Assembly: GCF_958979055.1 (NCBI RefSeq)
Contig: NC_084896.1
Coordinates: forward strand, 25,050,501-25,114,500
Source of the DNA: Alnus glutinosa
Taxonomy: Eukaryota > Streptophyta > Magnoliopsida > Fagales > Betulaceae
Direction: 5' to 3'
Length of the DNA: 64,000 nucleotides
Shown here: positions 1-12,379 of the stretch, piece after piece
Position numbering within the stretch: position 1 is the stretch's first letter
Layout of the letters: every line of letters starts with the position of its first letter
Position numbers and translations under genes: made by a program
Notes under the pieces: generated by a model
What the model was told of the DNA's origin: nothing
Seen by the model: only the letters and a program-made list of their open reading frames with translations
Databases searched by the model: none

Positions 1-677
1 TAATTGATGATTAATTGCACCTTAGTCAACTTCTCCGATTCAGTCCCTGTCTTTCATGGGACTACAACATTCAACGATTTTCTGGCTGTTCAACAATGTC
101 CACATATATTGTGATTTGTTCAGCATTTACTGCGTAGCAATATCTTTTAATAATTCGCGTTATCGAGGGGTTGTTTTGATTTTTCCTTGGAGAAGATCGT
201 ATGCCATATATAGAAGGTTAACAGAGATCAGGCTAAATTTGACGTTAAGTGAGTTTTTGGCTGGGGAGATGACTGATCGAGGTGGTTGAATTAATGTAGC
301 CTTCTAGATCTCATTTAATAGATTGGAATCCTGTGTATTAAATTGAAATAGGACAAAACACTAAAAACTAAATTTGATTTTTGCCTTGTTTTTAATACTT
401 AATTAACATGTTTCTGCCCTAAGAAAAAAATTACAACTTGAATAATAAGAGAGAACGAAGTAAATTAAACTATATATATATAAAAGAACACCAAGTAACA
501 ATAAGAGATTGTATCTCCATACAATGAAATCCAGCAATAAAAGAAGTTGCTGACAGTACAGGTCAAGCAAACACTACTTCAACTAAAATAAATAAGGCTT
601 AGATAAAATGTATAAAGTCCATAAGAAATTCAAACAGCAAAGTGATCCATTTATGCCATGCGTGCGGCAGACATAAA
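1..677. other. AT-rich intergenic stretch
   Basis: No gene is recognised here. A 77-codon open frame at 56-289 has no family resemblance and no promoter context. A short TA run lies near 471-482. The part next to 678 is probably the 3' untranslated region and terminator of the minus-strand proline-rich protein gene, but no clear poly(A) signal was found. Confidence 0.5.
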
Positions 678-1076
678 TCAAGGGCTCTTGGTTGTGGGCG
701 GTGGGGAGAGGAATGGGATGGAAGGAATTGTAGTTGGAATAGTTGCGAAGGAGGGAATGGTTGGAAGCGGTGGCAAGTTGAACTTTGGGATTGATGTTGG
801 GATGGTGGGGAAGCTCAGAAATGGAGGCAGTGTCGGCCTAGGCAGCGATGGTTGAGTGGTCGGCAAAGTTGGTTGTGGCAACGTTGGTATTGAAGGCAAA
901 GTTGGTTGCGTTGGCTGTGGCAACGTTGGCTTAGGGAAAGTTGGCACCATTGGCAAGGTTGGTGTGGAGGGCACAGTCGTTTGCAAAAGATGGCGAGCGG
1001 CTAAGCTGATGTCCATGCTGGAGAGGCTGAAGAAAATGAAGAAAGCTAAGATGAAGCACTTGCAAGAGGGCGCCAT
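678..1076 (-). CDS. Small secreted proline-rich cell-wall protein (PELPK-like)
   Basis: The protein has 132 residues. An upstream GTG codon is in frame, but the ATG at 1076-1074 is the likely start because it is followed by GCG, a good plant context. Residues 1-26 form a signal peptide: a short polar start, then a hydrophobic core (FILAFFIFFSL), ending near SLA. The mature protein starts ARHLLQTT, a motif I associate with PELPK-type and related plant proline-rich proteins. The rest is built from degenerate PTLP, PTIP and PSIP repeats with no cysteine. Such proteins are thought to sit in the cell wall, and no enzymatic role is expected. It is a single-exon gene with a TATA box about 90 bases upstream of the ATG. 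The exact family name is an inference; that the gene is real and secreted is well supported. Confidence 0.83.
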   Translation of the reverse strand: MAPSCKCFILAFFIFFSLSSMDISLAARHLLQTTVPSTPTLPMVPTFPKPTLPQPTQPTLPSIPTLPQPTLPTTQPSLPRPTLPPFLSFPTIPTSIPKFNLPPLPTIPSFATIPTTIPSIPFLSPPPTTKSP

Positions 1077-1165
1077 CACTGAACGAAATTCACGATGAGG
1101 TAGAAAGGCTAGCGGAGAAGTTCTCTTGGGTTTGGATGGTGGAAATGAAGGCTATCATCTTCGGG

Positions 1166-1173
1166 TTTATATA
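1166..1173 (-). promoter_or_regulatory. TATA box of the proline-rich protein gene
   Basis: The minus strand reads CTATATAAA here, about 90 bases upstream of the chosen ATG. A start of transcription near 1135-1140 would give a 5' leader of about 60 bases, normal for a plant gene. Confidence 0.6.
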
Positions 1174-1324
1174 GGTAGATGGACGCCAAAGGGGCCGTCC
1201 GACGTCCACCATGCATGGTTGGTGATTGGTCCTGATCAGGTACATATTATGTTTAGGAAAAAATTGGAAGACCCTCGATGAGTTTTCCCGCCGTTAGGTC
1301 AACTCCTTACCCATCTTTCATTAA

Positions 1325-1770
1325 AAAATTATAGGATGAGAATCTCTTACAATTTGACAGAAATTTGAGATTTTTAATTTTTTTTGAAATCAAGCTATTT
1401 TTTATATTGAAATAACGGGAAAAATGCTACATATTAAAAATATAACATGTTAACAATGAAACAAAAAAAAAAAAAAAAAAAAAATCCAAAAAGGCTTTTT
1501 CTTCACTTTTGAAAAGACGCACAAAATCGAAAGACAGTTTTTTGCTCTAAACTTTTATACGACATAAAGTGTAAGAAAAAACCTTTTGAAATGATTTTTT
1601 TTTTTTTGGTTTCATTGTTAACATATCATATCTTTAATATGTAACATATTTTTATGTCATTTTGATGTAAAAAATGTTTTTATTTCAAAGAAATTAATTT
1701 GAGAATCTCAATTTTTTTTTGAAATTGTAGGAAATTCTGATACAAAATTATATGAAACGCTGACTAGTAC
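1325..1770. mobile_element. Foldback MITE-like inverted repeat
   Basis: The two halves are imperfect reverse complements. The clearest arms are 1430-1475 (TACATATTAAAAATATAAC, then GTTAACAATGAAAC and an A run) and 1600-1655 (T run, GGTTTCATTGTTAACATA, then TAATATGTAACATA). Weaker pairing continues outward to about 1325 and 1770 and inward through the AAAAGG...TTCTTCAC segments. There is no coding capacity and no clean target duplication was found, so superfamily and ends are uncertain. Confidence 0.6.
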
Positions 1771-1776
1771 TGTTGT

Positions 1777-1972
1777 AGGGGTTTCTTCATTGAGTTAATT
1801 AATTGAGTGCAAGTAATTGGTTATGGTTACCAAACATTTCTTATGATCTCTTTGTAGGTTACCAAACATTTCTTATGATCTCTTTGTATGGGGTTTCTTC
1901 ATTGAGTTAATTAATCGAGTGCAAGTAATTGGTTTTGGTTACCAAACATTAATTTCTTATGATCTCTCTGTA
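1777..1972. repeat. Direct duplication of about 80 bp with a nested partial copy
   Basis: A segment starting GGGGTTTCTTCATTGAG and ending TGATCTCTTTGTAT occurs at 1777-1856 and again at 1889-1972. Between them a third partial copy (GGTTACCAAACATTTCTTAT and following bases) occupies 1857-1888. The copies differ by a few bases only, so the event is fairly recent. Confidence 0.8.
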
Positions 1973-1989
1973 TGCATGTAGTTAATAAT

Positions 1990-2298
1990 TCAATGGAGAA
2001 ATTGCTCGGGACAACTTGGGTTAAAAAAAGGAGAAGGACACATTGTATTTAATACTTTAGCCTTTTCTTTTTTCTTTTTAAGATCACACAAATCGCTAGT
2101 GACATCTACATATGCTATCACTTCAAGAAGAATAATCAATTTGGAAGTCTCTAAAATTATTTTAGAAAGCTCAGTCTCACTTAGTTTTAAGAAATTAATG
2201 TAAAATTTAATATCCATAAATGCCTTTTGTTGAAACAGTTTTTGGTATGGTGTGAACACAGCTCGTCCTTCTAAGTTCTTGAAGCTTTTCCAAGAATC
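1990..2298 (-). pseudogene. Exon-like open stretch of unknown origin
   Basis: On the minus strand a good splice acceptor (TTGTTTTGCAG) ends at 2299. It is followed by an open frame of about 100 codons beginning DSWKSFKNLEGRAVF and including a helical-looking, leucine-rich middle (LKLSETELSKIILETSK). The last third turns lysine-rich and low in complexity. I do not recognise the family. No partner exon was found on either side, and an LTR remnant lies directly upstream. It may be an orphan exon of a decayed gene or chance coding potential. Confidence 0.25.
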
Positions 2299-2319
2299 CT
2301 GCAAAACAATCAAAGTTAG

Positions 2320-2880
2320 GAGACCCTTATGGGGGTCTCACGCCAATGAAAAATTCAGTAGAATAAAGTAGAAAATAGCAGAATAGAAAATAACACAATC
2401 ACACAAAATACAAAGATTTAAGTGGTTCGACTTAATAAGCCTACATCTACTGCCGAAGACAACCCAAAGAATATTCACTAACAAAAGGTGGAGTGCAAAG
2501 AGTAGTACAGAGAAAAATCACTCAAACTCAAAAGCTCAAATACACCTAAATCTCACTCTGACACACGAATAGAATTAATACACAAAAGAGAAAATCTTCT
2601 CTAATTCTCTAAGCCGTGAACGACACTACAAACTGTAAGAAACCAAGATGAGATCACAATAAAGTTACGTTCTCTCTTCGTTACAAAGTTACTGCCCCTA
2701 CACACAAAGCTGCTAGCTAGCTTCCCTTTTTTTTTTTTCTTCTATTCCTTAAATATTGCCTCTCTTGCTCTTTTTTTATAAGTGACCGAAAGTGTCAAAT
2801 CTTGTAAGTAAGTGAGTCGGTCAAAATACTTAACAATGAAATAAAATTTCAAAACTTAACTAAGAAGCAAACTTCATCGA
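2320..2880 (-). mobile_element. Decayed LTR fragment
   Basis: The stretch has the composition of a plant Copia LTR read backwards: an A-rich region, the motif AGTGGTTCGACTTAATAAG followed by CCTACATCTACTGCC, and many short A-rich words. The segment GGAGACCCTTATGGGGGTCT at its left edge can fold. No second LTR, primer site or coding domain is present. The assignment rests on the GTGGTTCGAC...GCCTAC motif and is tentative. Confidence 0.4.
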
Positions 2881-4059
2881 GAAGTAAAATAATGAGAGAC
2901 AAAATGTGTGGCTAAGAAAGCAATGGAGCTCACATTTGAGAAATGCAAGTCATAACACGACAATATGAATATTTTATTCTTCAATGTATTTTTAATAGAA
3001 CACATAATTCATAAATTTTAAGCGCATATCAATTTAATACAATTTAATAAATTGTATAGGCAAGTAATACTGTCTGGCCATAGCCCATCTGATAGATTTT
3101 CTCTTTTACAAAACTCAAAAGCCCACAAAAGGCCACTGAGGTTGAAGTTTTCTAAGTTCCATAAATGTTGAGTGCATTTTGGGACCATTTTTCACTACAA
3201 GAATCTCAACTTTTTGAGAATTCAGTGGTCTTCACACAAATAAGAAAAGAATCTAATGATTGAAGCTCCAGTTTTAATTGCTAATAATTTAAAGAAAATT
3301 ATATATATTAGCCGAGATAAAGAGTCTGCTTAATTCTCAAAAGTTCAGTTTGTCTTTATACTTGGGTATTGGTTTGTTTATAGGCTGAATGATAAGCACC
3401 CTTCCCGCTAGAGTTTCGTGTTCTTTGGCCTAGAGCGCCGTCAGAGTCTGACTAAGACTCGGAGTACTCCTCTATCCTTTGATCTTGTGATTCTTTCCTT
3501 ATTGATCTCTAGGTGAGATCCTTAGCGGCAAATTCGAGATTTATCTTCAATCCCGAATTTTTCGGGGCTAAGTGCGATCCCACGAAATTCGGGTTGCGAC
3601 TCCTTCCTTTATTGAGGCTGATGACTGAGTCTTCGGAACATGTTTGTCTCGAGCCTTGGCTGGCTGAGTTGACTTTGAGTCCCTGGTAGTCTGCATTCTC
3701 GAGACCCAATCAGAGCATATCTCCTGTCGCGTATTCTTAGAAATAGCTGTTTGGTGTCTATCTCCCAAAATAGGACTTTTCTAGGAGTCCTGTTGTTGAT
3801 TCTTCTTGGACCGTACCATTATTGACCCGAAGGCTAGTTTGAGTGAGATTATTCCCAACGCCTTTTATAATATACCTAGTGTATATGGACAATACTTTAT
3901 ATGAGCTATTCATGAGGATTGTGGTGTTGCAATTTATAATTTGAGTCTTCCAAAATCCTATGACATGTAATCTAGGCTAGGGTTTGATAATCTTATGAAT
4001 GAATAAACTGTTACTTGTGAATATATTTACAAAGGATGTCAATATATATCAAAAGTCCA
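2881..4059. other. Intergenic, unassigned
   Basis: No supported gene. The part from about 3400 to 3830 is less AT-rich than its surroundings and has overlapping open frames on the minus strand (3509-3768), but these give no recognisable protein. It could be part of an old LTR. Confidence 0.4.
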
Positions 4060-4257
4060 TGACGATTGTTTTAGCTTTGAAGACAAGTAATTAAGTTTTG
4101 AAAATTACTTCCCCATGGCAAGGATAATTAATTCTTTAGTATCTTATTTGAGATGTAAATATGACGATTATTTTAGCTTTGAAGACAAGTAATTCAGTTT
4201 TGAAAATCACTTCCCCATGGTAAGGATAATTAATTCTTTAGTATCTTATTTGAGATG
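4060..4257. repeat. Tandem duplication, 102-bp unit
   Basis: Two head-to-tail copies (4060-4161 and 4162-4257) start TGACGATT and end TTTGAGATG. They differ at a handful of positions (for example ATTAAGTT against ATTCAGTT). A 34-base T run follows at 4372-4405. Confidence 0.85.
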
Positions 4258-4368
4258 AAAATTAACTATTGTACTAAATTATTCATCTATAAGTAAAGCT
4301 AGAAATCATATTTTTATTTAAAATTATTCCGCAATGATTTCACGACAATTCCAACAATTTCTTGAATA

Positions 4369-4408
<40 letters not shown>

Positions 4409-4590
4409 GAAAGAAATCTAAAAATTAGTTAAGACTAACTGTATGACACGACATTGTGCGATAAAAATGCGATGATTTATAACAATACCTTACTCATTTT
4501 ATTTATTGAAATAAAATAAAGTTATATAGTAAATTTTTTTATTTGTTGAAATAGAATAAAATTATATATTACATTTTTATAGCATAATGA

Positions 4591-4600
4591 TGACGTGGCG
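4591..4600 (+). promoter_or_regulatory. ACGT-core element upstream of the lipase gene
   Basis: TGACGTGGCG matches the ACGT core recognised by plant bZIP factors (ABRE or G-box-like). It lies about 170 bases upstream of the lipase ATG. Function is inferred from the motif and position only. Confidence 0.4.
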
Positions 4601-4768
4601 TCTTTAACTAATTCTTGAATTTTGTATTAACCATAACTCATACAAAGTTGGTTGGTGTGGTTGATAAAAATGTGGTTGGAATGAGATTAGCGTGTTTCCG
4701 CCTAGTGGACTGTAGACCTCACTTCCCTTGCCTTTGCCCTCCCTTCCCGCCCACTCCGATCTCTGAGA

Positions 4769-7700
4769 ATGGCGAGGTCAGCGCTGGCGGTGCTGGCCTT
4801 CCTCCTGTGTCTTTTCCCCTCCCAGATCCCCGCACAGTTAGCCGTTGGCCTCACCGGCAATACCAGTCTCCGCCTCCAACCGCCAAACGATACTTTGTGC
4901 GCGCACCGCATTCGGCCCGCTGGATACCATTGCTCCGAGCACACGGTACTCTCTCTCTCTCTCGTCAATTTGTATTTTAATTGAAAAGTAGAGTGGAATT
5001 CTTTGTTTCAGTCACTGTTCGTATGGTTTGTGAGAAACTGGAGGAAAATGAAAGAAAGGGGAAGCTCAGAGCTATTGATTCTCTTTACTGGAAAAAAAAA
5101 AAAGAAAAAGAAGAAGAAGAATTAACTCAAGTAGGACTTTCTGAGTTAAATTGATCTTTTGGATTTTGGAATCTTGTTTGGTAATTGTTGCTTTTCTTTT
5201 CCTCAATTTTCTTGGGAGTCAAATAGCCTTACCATCCCCCATTACGTGGTAAAATTTGTTAGCAATTCAAAAGTTGTACTTGAAATTTGTGGTGGAAGTG
5301 TGGAATAGGTGTTGGGATTTTACTTGCTTTGGTTTCTTTGAGTTTTCTAGTGACCTAGTCTTGTTTTGATTATTCAAATCGTTTTTAGCTTACACTTAAA
5401 TTTGAAGATTTCTTGTATTCTTAGGTTCAAACGAAGGATGGTTATTTATTGGCCCTTCAGCGCGTGTCGTCTTGTACTGGGGATATAAAAGAACAGCGGG
5501 GTCCTCCGGTTCTGCTTCAGCATGGGCTTTTCATGGTGAGCTTGCTCAATCTTTTTTGTTACATCTATATCCTAATTGGCCCAAGATTTGAAAAAAAAAA
5601 AAAAACATATTGAAAATTTTGAAATGGCTTCATGGGTATAAAAATTGGATGAAGTTAGAATTGATATTGTTATGCAAGTTGGAGTGCTTGATTCAGTTCA
5701 AAACAAATATTTCATTCTCGCTATTACTTACTTAATATAGCTTACTAGGTCTCAAAAATGGAACTTCGTTTGAAATTTACTGGTGGTCATGAATCTATCT
5801 TTCTTTGCTCGGTCATCACTACTGGTGTTGTTTCTTTAAAGTTTATGTTCTGATTTTTTTTTTTTTTTGATAAGTAAAGTTTATGTTCTGATTATTTGAA
5901 GTTATTTAAAAGGGTTCTTCTGGTGTTGAAGCAACAATTCTTCAGAAAAAATGGTCCCGGCATTATATCTTGAGGCCTATAATGCTTCTCTTGAGGCAGT
6001 GTTCTCTTACTGTATGTGTGTTATCAAATTCAAATGTCTTTATTGCCATAAGTTTTTTACATTTACCACTTGTTACAACCATGAATCTGGACACTATTTA
6101 GTATTTTTAGATGAAAATCAACTGTATTTCATTGGGAAAGATTAAATTGTCCTACAGTTGATGATTGCAACAATTCTATACGGTAAGTTTGGAAAATGTG
6201 CCTTAATGGCTTGATAAAATGGTTCTTCCTTTAAGTTTTCAACGATGGGATTATGTACTTAAAAATCCATTGAGTTAAACTTGTTAACTGGCTTTACTAC
6301 TTGTTAATTGGCTTTACTTGATCTCATTGTTTCCTAAATTTCAAATACAAACAGGCAGGTGATGTGTGGTTTCTGGATTCTTCAGAGCAATCATTGGGCT
6401 TCATCCTTGCAGATAATGGTTTTGATGTTTGGGTAGGAAATGTGCGTGGAACACGTTGGAGTTATGGGCATATATCTCTATCAGAGAAAGATAAGGTTAC
6501 ATAGCACATCTCTGTTATATTGTTAAGTTCTTTTCCAAGTTACTTGTGGTAGGTTGTGCTCCTAGTGGGGTGCCTGTAGATTGCATATGAAAAGTCTGGT
6601 TCTTCTGCTGATTAAGTCCTTGCATTTTGTGAATAAAATAGGTAGGAGCACAATATGAAACATTATGGAGCTACGAAGTATGATAACTGTGTGTAAATAT
6701 TATGAATAATTTATGGAGAAATTGAAAAAGGTTGGGACGCCATTATTCCTGCATCACTCTGGCAGGGTTGAGCTTTGAATTATTAACCTGGAGAGAGGGA
6801 AAGGATGAAGGGGATCAAAAAAGGAATACAAATTGATACTCAACTTTGCAGTGAGATTATCAGTATCAATTTATCTTGAAAAGCTATTTGCTATATTAGG
6901 TTTTCTTAAGTCCTTTTTCTCAAGATTCTAATATGTTCATGCTGATTTATATCTGCACATAAGCTTGTCTTCGAATTGACTAGTATCCTGAGACTGTATT
7001 TATGTTGCATGACAGTTTAATGAGGAATGTACTTACAGTTTCTAAAATCATGTTCTGCTTCTGTAATGTGAATATGCTAAGCTTATGTTTTTCTTGCAGG
7101 ATTTTTGGGATTGGAGTTGGCAGGAACTGGCTCTGTATGATCTTACAGATATGATATCCTGCATAAATTCGATAACTAACACCAAAATTTTTGTTGTTGG
7201 ACACTCACAGGTCTTGCACCTCTTCTTTTACCTTATACTCCTCTTGCCTTTTGGCTGCTTGGTTTCCTACAAACTTAATTTATTTTCATTCTTCTCAGGG
7301 TACAATCATGTCTTTGGCTGCTTTCACTCAGCCAGATATAGTGGAAATGGTTGAAGCTGCTGCTCTTCTGTCTCCAATATCATACTTGGAGCATATCACT
7401 GCCCCGTTTGTACTTAGAATGGTTAATATGCATCTTGATCAGGTATTCATTATCTGCTTCATTGAATGACATTGTAGAAATGGTTTCTGGTGTTAAAAAT
7501 GATTGTAGATGTATTTGTTTTGGACAGATGATTCTTGCCATGGGCATTCATCAACTGAACTTAAGAAGGTTGTAAACTACTTCTATCCTATTCTTTTTCT
7601 TCCTCTTTTGCTTAAAATTAAGGCTTTACTATTCAAATTTTTTGTGCTGTACATAATCTTCAGTGATTGGGGAGTCAACCTCTTGGATTCCATATGTGAT

Positions 7701-10700
7701 GGCCATGTAGACTGCAATGACTTGCTAACTTCCATAACAGGTTCTTCTATTCTCTCTCTCTTCATGCATGTATACGTGTGCATATGCTTGTTAGGACATG
7801 GGCATCTGACTTTGTGTGTGCAATCTGCATATGGTTCTATGCACCATGCACACATTCAGTTTGACATGTTTGATGGAAATATTTTTCTCCGATCTATTCT
7901 TCAAGCAATAGTGCTGCATAATGTGCTCAGCTCCCAACATTCCTTTTACATTGAAATATCTATGTTGCTGGCTTTGGTCATGCAAGTCAACCAGCAGTGC
8001 ATTTTTCAACCTAATAGTTTCTTCAATATGACTTGAATTCATTGATGAAAATATATTTTGAAATTTGATTACATTTGTTTTACTTTAGCATCCTGTTTCT
8101 ATATTGATGTGGCCCCTAGATAGAGCTTAATGGCAACAAAATGTTCTGTGAAGCACACTCCAGTTGTTTGGAATAAAGGCTTTGTCAAATTCCCATTTTT
8201 CAAAACTTGTAATGTTCGCTTAACTTTTAAAGCTGAGTCCCATCCCAAGCAGACTAATTTGGGACAAGTAGATATAAAAATTTGAGAATTGGGGGTAGTT
8301 AGGGTAAAAAAGCTGATATATTCTATCTGGGAAAGAATAGGGGAGGGGGGAAGGGGTATGCTGGATGTCTGACTAGGTTTAATAAAATCTTTAGTAGTGT
8401 ACTATTTTTAGATTAATATTGAATCTGATATTTGTATTTTACATGGTTGTTCCTCTAACTGGAATTTTCTATGCTTTGAAATGTGACACATGATGATCAT
8501 GTTGGCTCATGAGTTGAGCCAATTTGATCTGAATAAAAAACTTCAGGCATCTCTAGTTAGAAGTATTTTCTTCTGGGTGATGTTATTTTGTATTCTAGTC
8601 TGGCATTTTTTTTGTTTTTTCTTTTTCTCCCTTTTTTGGATGTAAAGATCCAGTTAGGGTATGAAATATTTAGAACTGTGGGGAGGGAATTGTTCTGTCT
8701 CTTGATTTAGTGGTTGTTCTTGTGAGTTTGTTCTGCAATCTTGTGGGACAAAAGGCATATTCTGTGTGTCATCAGATTGATGATTGCAACCCCATCCGAT
8801 CACTTTTCCTTGTTATGCTGGTTTCTTTCTCAGGACTTCTAGAGATTGAGTATTTGCAGAGTATTCACTTGTTTGGATCATTTGGTTGGTACAATTGTTA
8901 GACTAGCTGCATATATTGGATTTGAATTGATGGGATCCTTGATCAATATTCCACTCTCTGTACCTTTCACCTAATTCAGCAATGTTTATTGAAAGCAATT
9001 TATCAAAGCAAATAATAATGGCACATTATTCCATCAGTTAGACTTTTCTTTCTTATGGATTCTCTATTCCTAATATTTGTAGTATGGAAAGTACCGGAAA
9101 GAGTGAATAGGAAATGAGATCTCCCTACCGATCCTTGATAAATTTATGGAGAAACATCTGCATATCAAACTGCTTATTTTGGTAGGTCTATTTGTAAGGG
9201 GGAAAAGTTGTCCAAACCCTTGTTACTGTAGTTAGGTTTAAGTCAGTGTAATTTGAATGCTCCATACTAGTTTTGCATTCCTTCCGCAGAGCAAATGCGG
9301 TGGCTTTATCTGGAACATTTCCTGGTCAATTGTAATTGTTCAGATCATGGTAACAGTGGAGCCACAAGCAATTAAAATATATGAAAAAATATAAAAAAAG
9401 ACCCTTGAACTAACAACCAATTTATTTATTTATTTTTTTATGGATAACTAACAACCATTTTTGAAATAGTCTCATAGAGTGACAAGTGTGCTAAATTGAT
9501 ACATCAAACTACCAAGGTGTGCCAAAAAAGCCCTTTTTTTATTTTTATTTTATTTTATTTTATTTATATTTCTATAATACCCTTATTCTCTTATAAACTA
9601 AGATAAAAAAAAAAAAACTAAAACAAAACTAAGCTAAACTATTTTTTTAAACAAACAAAAAAGAAAAAAAAACGATAAATGCAAAATTAGTCCATGTGGT
9701 TTGCTTAAATTACAAACTGCTCACTGCGGAATAAAAAATAATTCAGAGGTCTTTAGGGTAGGCCAAAATAATAATTTAGTCATTGCAGTCAAATTCCGTC
9801 AAATCATTTGGCGGATTCCGTTAATGTCAACGTTAGCACTAATAAAATAATGACATGTGCCAATTATAGACTGATTTTGCATTTATAAAAAGAAAATAGA
9901 TAGCTTTTTTTTTTTTTTAAAAAAAATAAAATTATTGAGTTTAGTTTTTTTTTTTAAGAGAATAAGGGTATTATAAGAATATAATAAAAAAGTGCATTTT
10001 TAACACCTTGGTAGTTTGATGTATCACTTTTACACATCTGTCATTTTATGGGGCTATTTTAAAAACCGCTGTTAGTTCATGGGGCTTTTTAATATTTTTC
10101 CTAAATATACTTTCTGCAGATTCAAAGACTGATGCTAGTGGTAGTTGAAGGATCACTAAACATATTGTTGGGTCCCAAAATTAACTGAGGTAAACAAATT
10201 TTTATCCAATAGTAAAAGAGAAAAAAGTTGCCTTCTGAAGAGTGTCAAAGTGCCATCTGATTGAAGTATTTGTCGCATGTCAGATGAATCACAAAAAGCA
10301 TATAGCCAACCTGTTTCAACACTGACAGCCCTATGAAAATAGGGTTAAATATACTTGAGCCCTATCAATTAACAACCATTTTTTATAAAGCCTCACGAAC
10401 TGACAGGTGTAACACTTAGACCCATCAAACTACCAATTTGTTGCATTTAAGACACTCCATTAGAGGTTGCCGTATATTTGGATAGAAAATTGGTCACATG
10501 AGCACTTTTCTATCAACCTTCTTATAATACTGTTCATTTTTTGGAAACCAAAATAATAATAAAAAACGAAATTAAAAAAAAAAAAAAACATAAAACGCAG
10601 AGGGTGGAGCCACCCAAATTTTTTTAAGGTGGGGCTAGCTCGCACCACGAGGGTATTTTCGGAAAACTTTGGTCAAATATGACTTTTCCATCTAAACAAA

Positions 10701-11496
10701 TGGTCAATACTAACGGAGGGGCTTAATTGCAACAAAATGGTGGTTTGATGTACCTAAGTGTCACACCTGTCATTGCTGGGGTTTTATAAAAAATGACTGT
10801 TAGCAGAATGGGTTAAAGTATATTTAACCCCTGAAAATAATATGTTCACTTGTTTTCCCTTAATTTTGATAGTATTTAATATGTCATTATATATTCTAAT
10901 TTCCTGGTGCTGCATTATGGTAGTTTAAATCTTCCAGAACTATTTCCTGGATTCGTTGTTACCTGATGCAACTGATGCTCCAATGTCAAATGTTAGCGCT
11001 TTTTTGTTATTACTATTTCCTGGAAGGAAGGCCAAATAGTTTTTATTTATTTATTTATTTTTTAATCAAGTTTCATATGTAGTTAATATATTAAAGCTAC
11101 AATATAGTAACTTATGCAAACCGAAAGTTGGAAGGCACTCTTGCGCTATATTAAAATGCTTGATATTTAGGTGTGTTTATTAACTTCTTATGAAGTTGTT
11201 TCAATACTATTGCAGGGAAGAATTGTTGCTTCAATAACTCGCGGGTGGATTTCTATCTTGAATATGAACCTCACCCGTCATCTTCAAAGAACTTGCGTCA
11301 TCTATTCCAAAGTATGCTCCAGATGTTTTCTTTTAGCAGCCTTCTTTATTAGTCAATTTTTATAACCTTATTGATACTCTGAATTCCAGTAGTCTTCATG
11401 CATTACGTTTTAATTTTTAGAAGCTTGTTTTACACTTACTAGTTGCAAATATGTTGAGGCTGATGTATTAGAATGCTTCAAGGATTTTTTTTTTTT

Positions 11497-11529
<33 letters not shown>

Positions 11530-12379
11530 ATGTCATGGCGTTGCTATTTAGACTGCTATAATTAATACTTTAATTTAGATGTTAAGGACCACATCGATTT
11601 AGCAATACTCCAGAAGAAGTCTGAAGACTATGAATGGCCATGTTTGGTAGGTTTAGAAAGGCTCTCTACAATATGTGAATTAACTTCTTAACGGAGATTT
11701 TATATCTCCAGATGAAGTCTGAAGATTTTATATCTCTCCCTTCAAATTTCCCATACTAAAAAAAGGGGGACGACATTCTAAATGTGAAGGCTCCCATGCT
11801 TTCCAAACCAACCTTTCCACCAAAAGAACACATCAATCACCTTCTTGGACATCATCCATTGCACTCCAAAGAGAAGACAAATGAGCACAGTTGGCTCACT
11901 ACTACATAATGAATTAATAGCCCATAATTTCGCCATTAGCTACACTTGTACATACAACACCAATCCATTAGAATAATATATCTCGCAACAAGATTATCTA
12001 TTGTTAGAATCTTCTCAAAGCTGTTGTCTATTACAATAACTCGTTATGTTTTGCAGTGATTCGGAAGGGTACTTTTTCCAAGTATGATTATGGACTATTC
12101 AAAAACCTAAAGCTATATGGTCAGTCAAAACCCCCTGTATTTGATCTTGGCCGCATACCCAAGTCATTGCCACTATGGATGGCTTACGGAGGCAATGATG
12201 ATTTAGCTGATCTGATGGATCTGCAGCGCACTCTCAAGGAATTGCAGTCCAAACCAGAGTTACTTTATCTCGAGAACTATGGTCATGTAGATTTCATGTT
12301 GAGTGTAAATGCAAAGAAAGATCTTTATGATAATATTATTCTGTTTTTAAGGTCATGGGGAAGGCCTAGTAGTTTCTGA
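4769..12379 (+). CDS. LIP1: Acid triacylglycerol lipase, LIP1-like, nine exons
   Basis: Exons: 4769-4945, 5425-5535, 6355-6495, 7100-7210, 7299-7442, 7528-7568, 7664-7740, 11216-11311 and 12057-12379. All introns are GT-AG and the joined frame is open for 406 residues. Residues 1-22 form a signal peptide, so the enzyme is secretory or vacuolar. It is an alpha/beta hydrolase of the acid lipase group, close to Arabidopsis LIP1 (At2g15230), which hydrolyses triacylglycerols and esters. Landmarks are LLQHGLF near residue 90, GNVRGTRWSYGH in exon 3, and the nucleophile elbow GHSQG spanning the exon 4/5 junction with Ser179. The rest of the triad is Asp347 in GGNDDLAD and His376 in ENYGHVDF. Exon 8 supplies NCCFNNSRVDFYLEYEPHPS, conserved in the family. 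Length matches the family. Intron 7 (3475 bp) is swollen by at least two foldback elements. No disabling change was seen. Confidence 0.93.
9372..10116. mobile_element. Long-TIR foldback element in lipase intron 7
   Basis: Arms of about 110-130 bases are reverse complements. The left arm has CCTTGAACTAACAACC, then ACATCAAACTACCAAGGTGT. The right arm has ACACCTTGGTAGTTTGATGT, then GTTAGTTCATGGGG. No coding capacity. A second, smaller inverted repeat (ATAAATGCAAAAT at 9676 and ATTTTGCATTTAT near 9888) is nested in the middle. The arms resemble those of the neighbouring element at 10342. The exact outer ends are uncertain. Confidence 0.7.
10342..10831. mobile_element. Long-TIR foldback element in lipase intron 7 with 8-bp target duplication
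   Basis: The element starts GGGTTAAATATACTTGAGCC and ends GGGTTAAAGTATATTTAACC-CC, with inverted arms of about 110 bases. Both arms carry words such as GACAGGTGT and CATCAAACTACCA (or its variant). The 8-bp sequence TGAAAATA flanks it at 10334-10341 and 10832-10839. The long arms suggest a Mutator-like non-autonomous element, although 8 bp also fits hAT. No coding capacity. Confidence 0.78.

Noticed and set aside
56..289. 77-codon frame at the window start
   Set aside because: Composition is that of AT-rich non-coding DNA and no family resemblance is visible.
7509..8036. 175-codon frame overlapping lipase exons 6 and 7
   Set aside because: Shadow frame through exon and intron; the family alignment requires the spliced reading in other frames.
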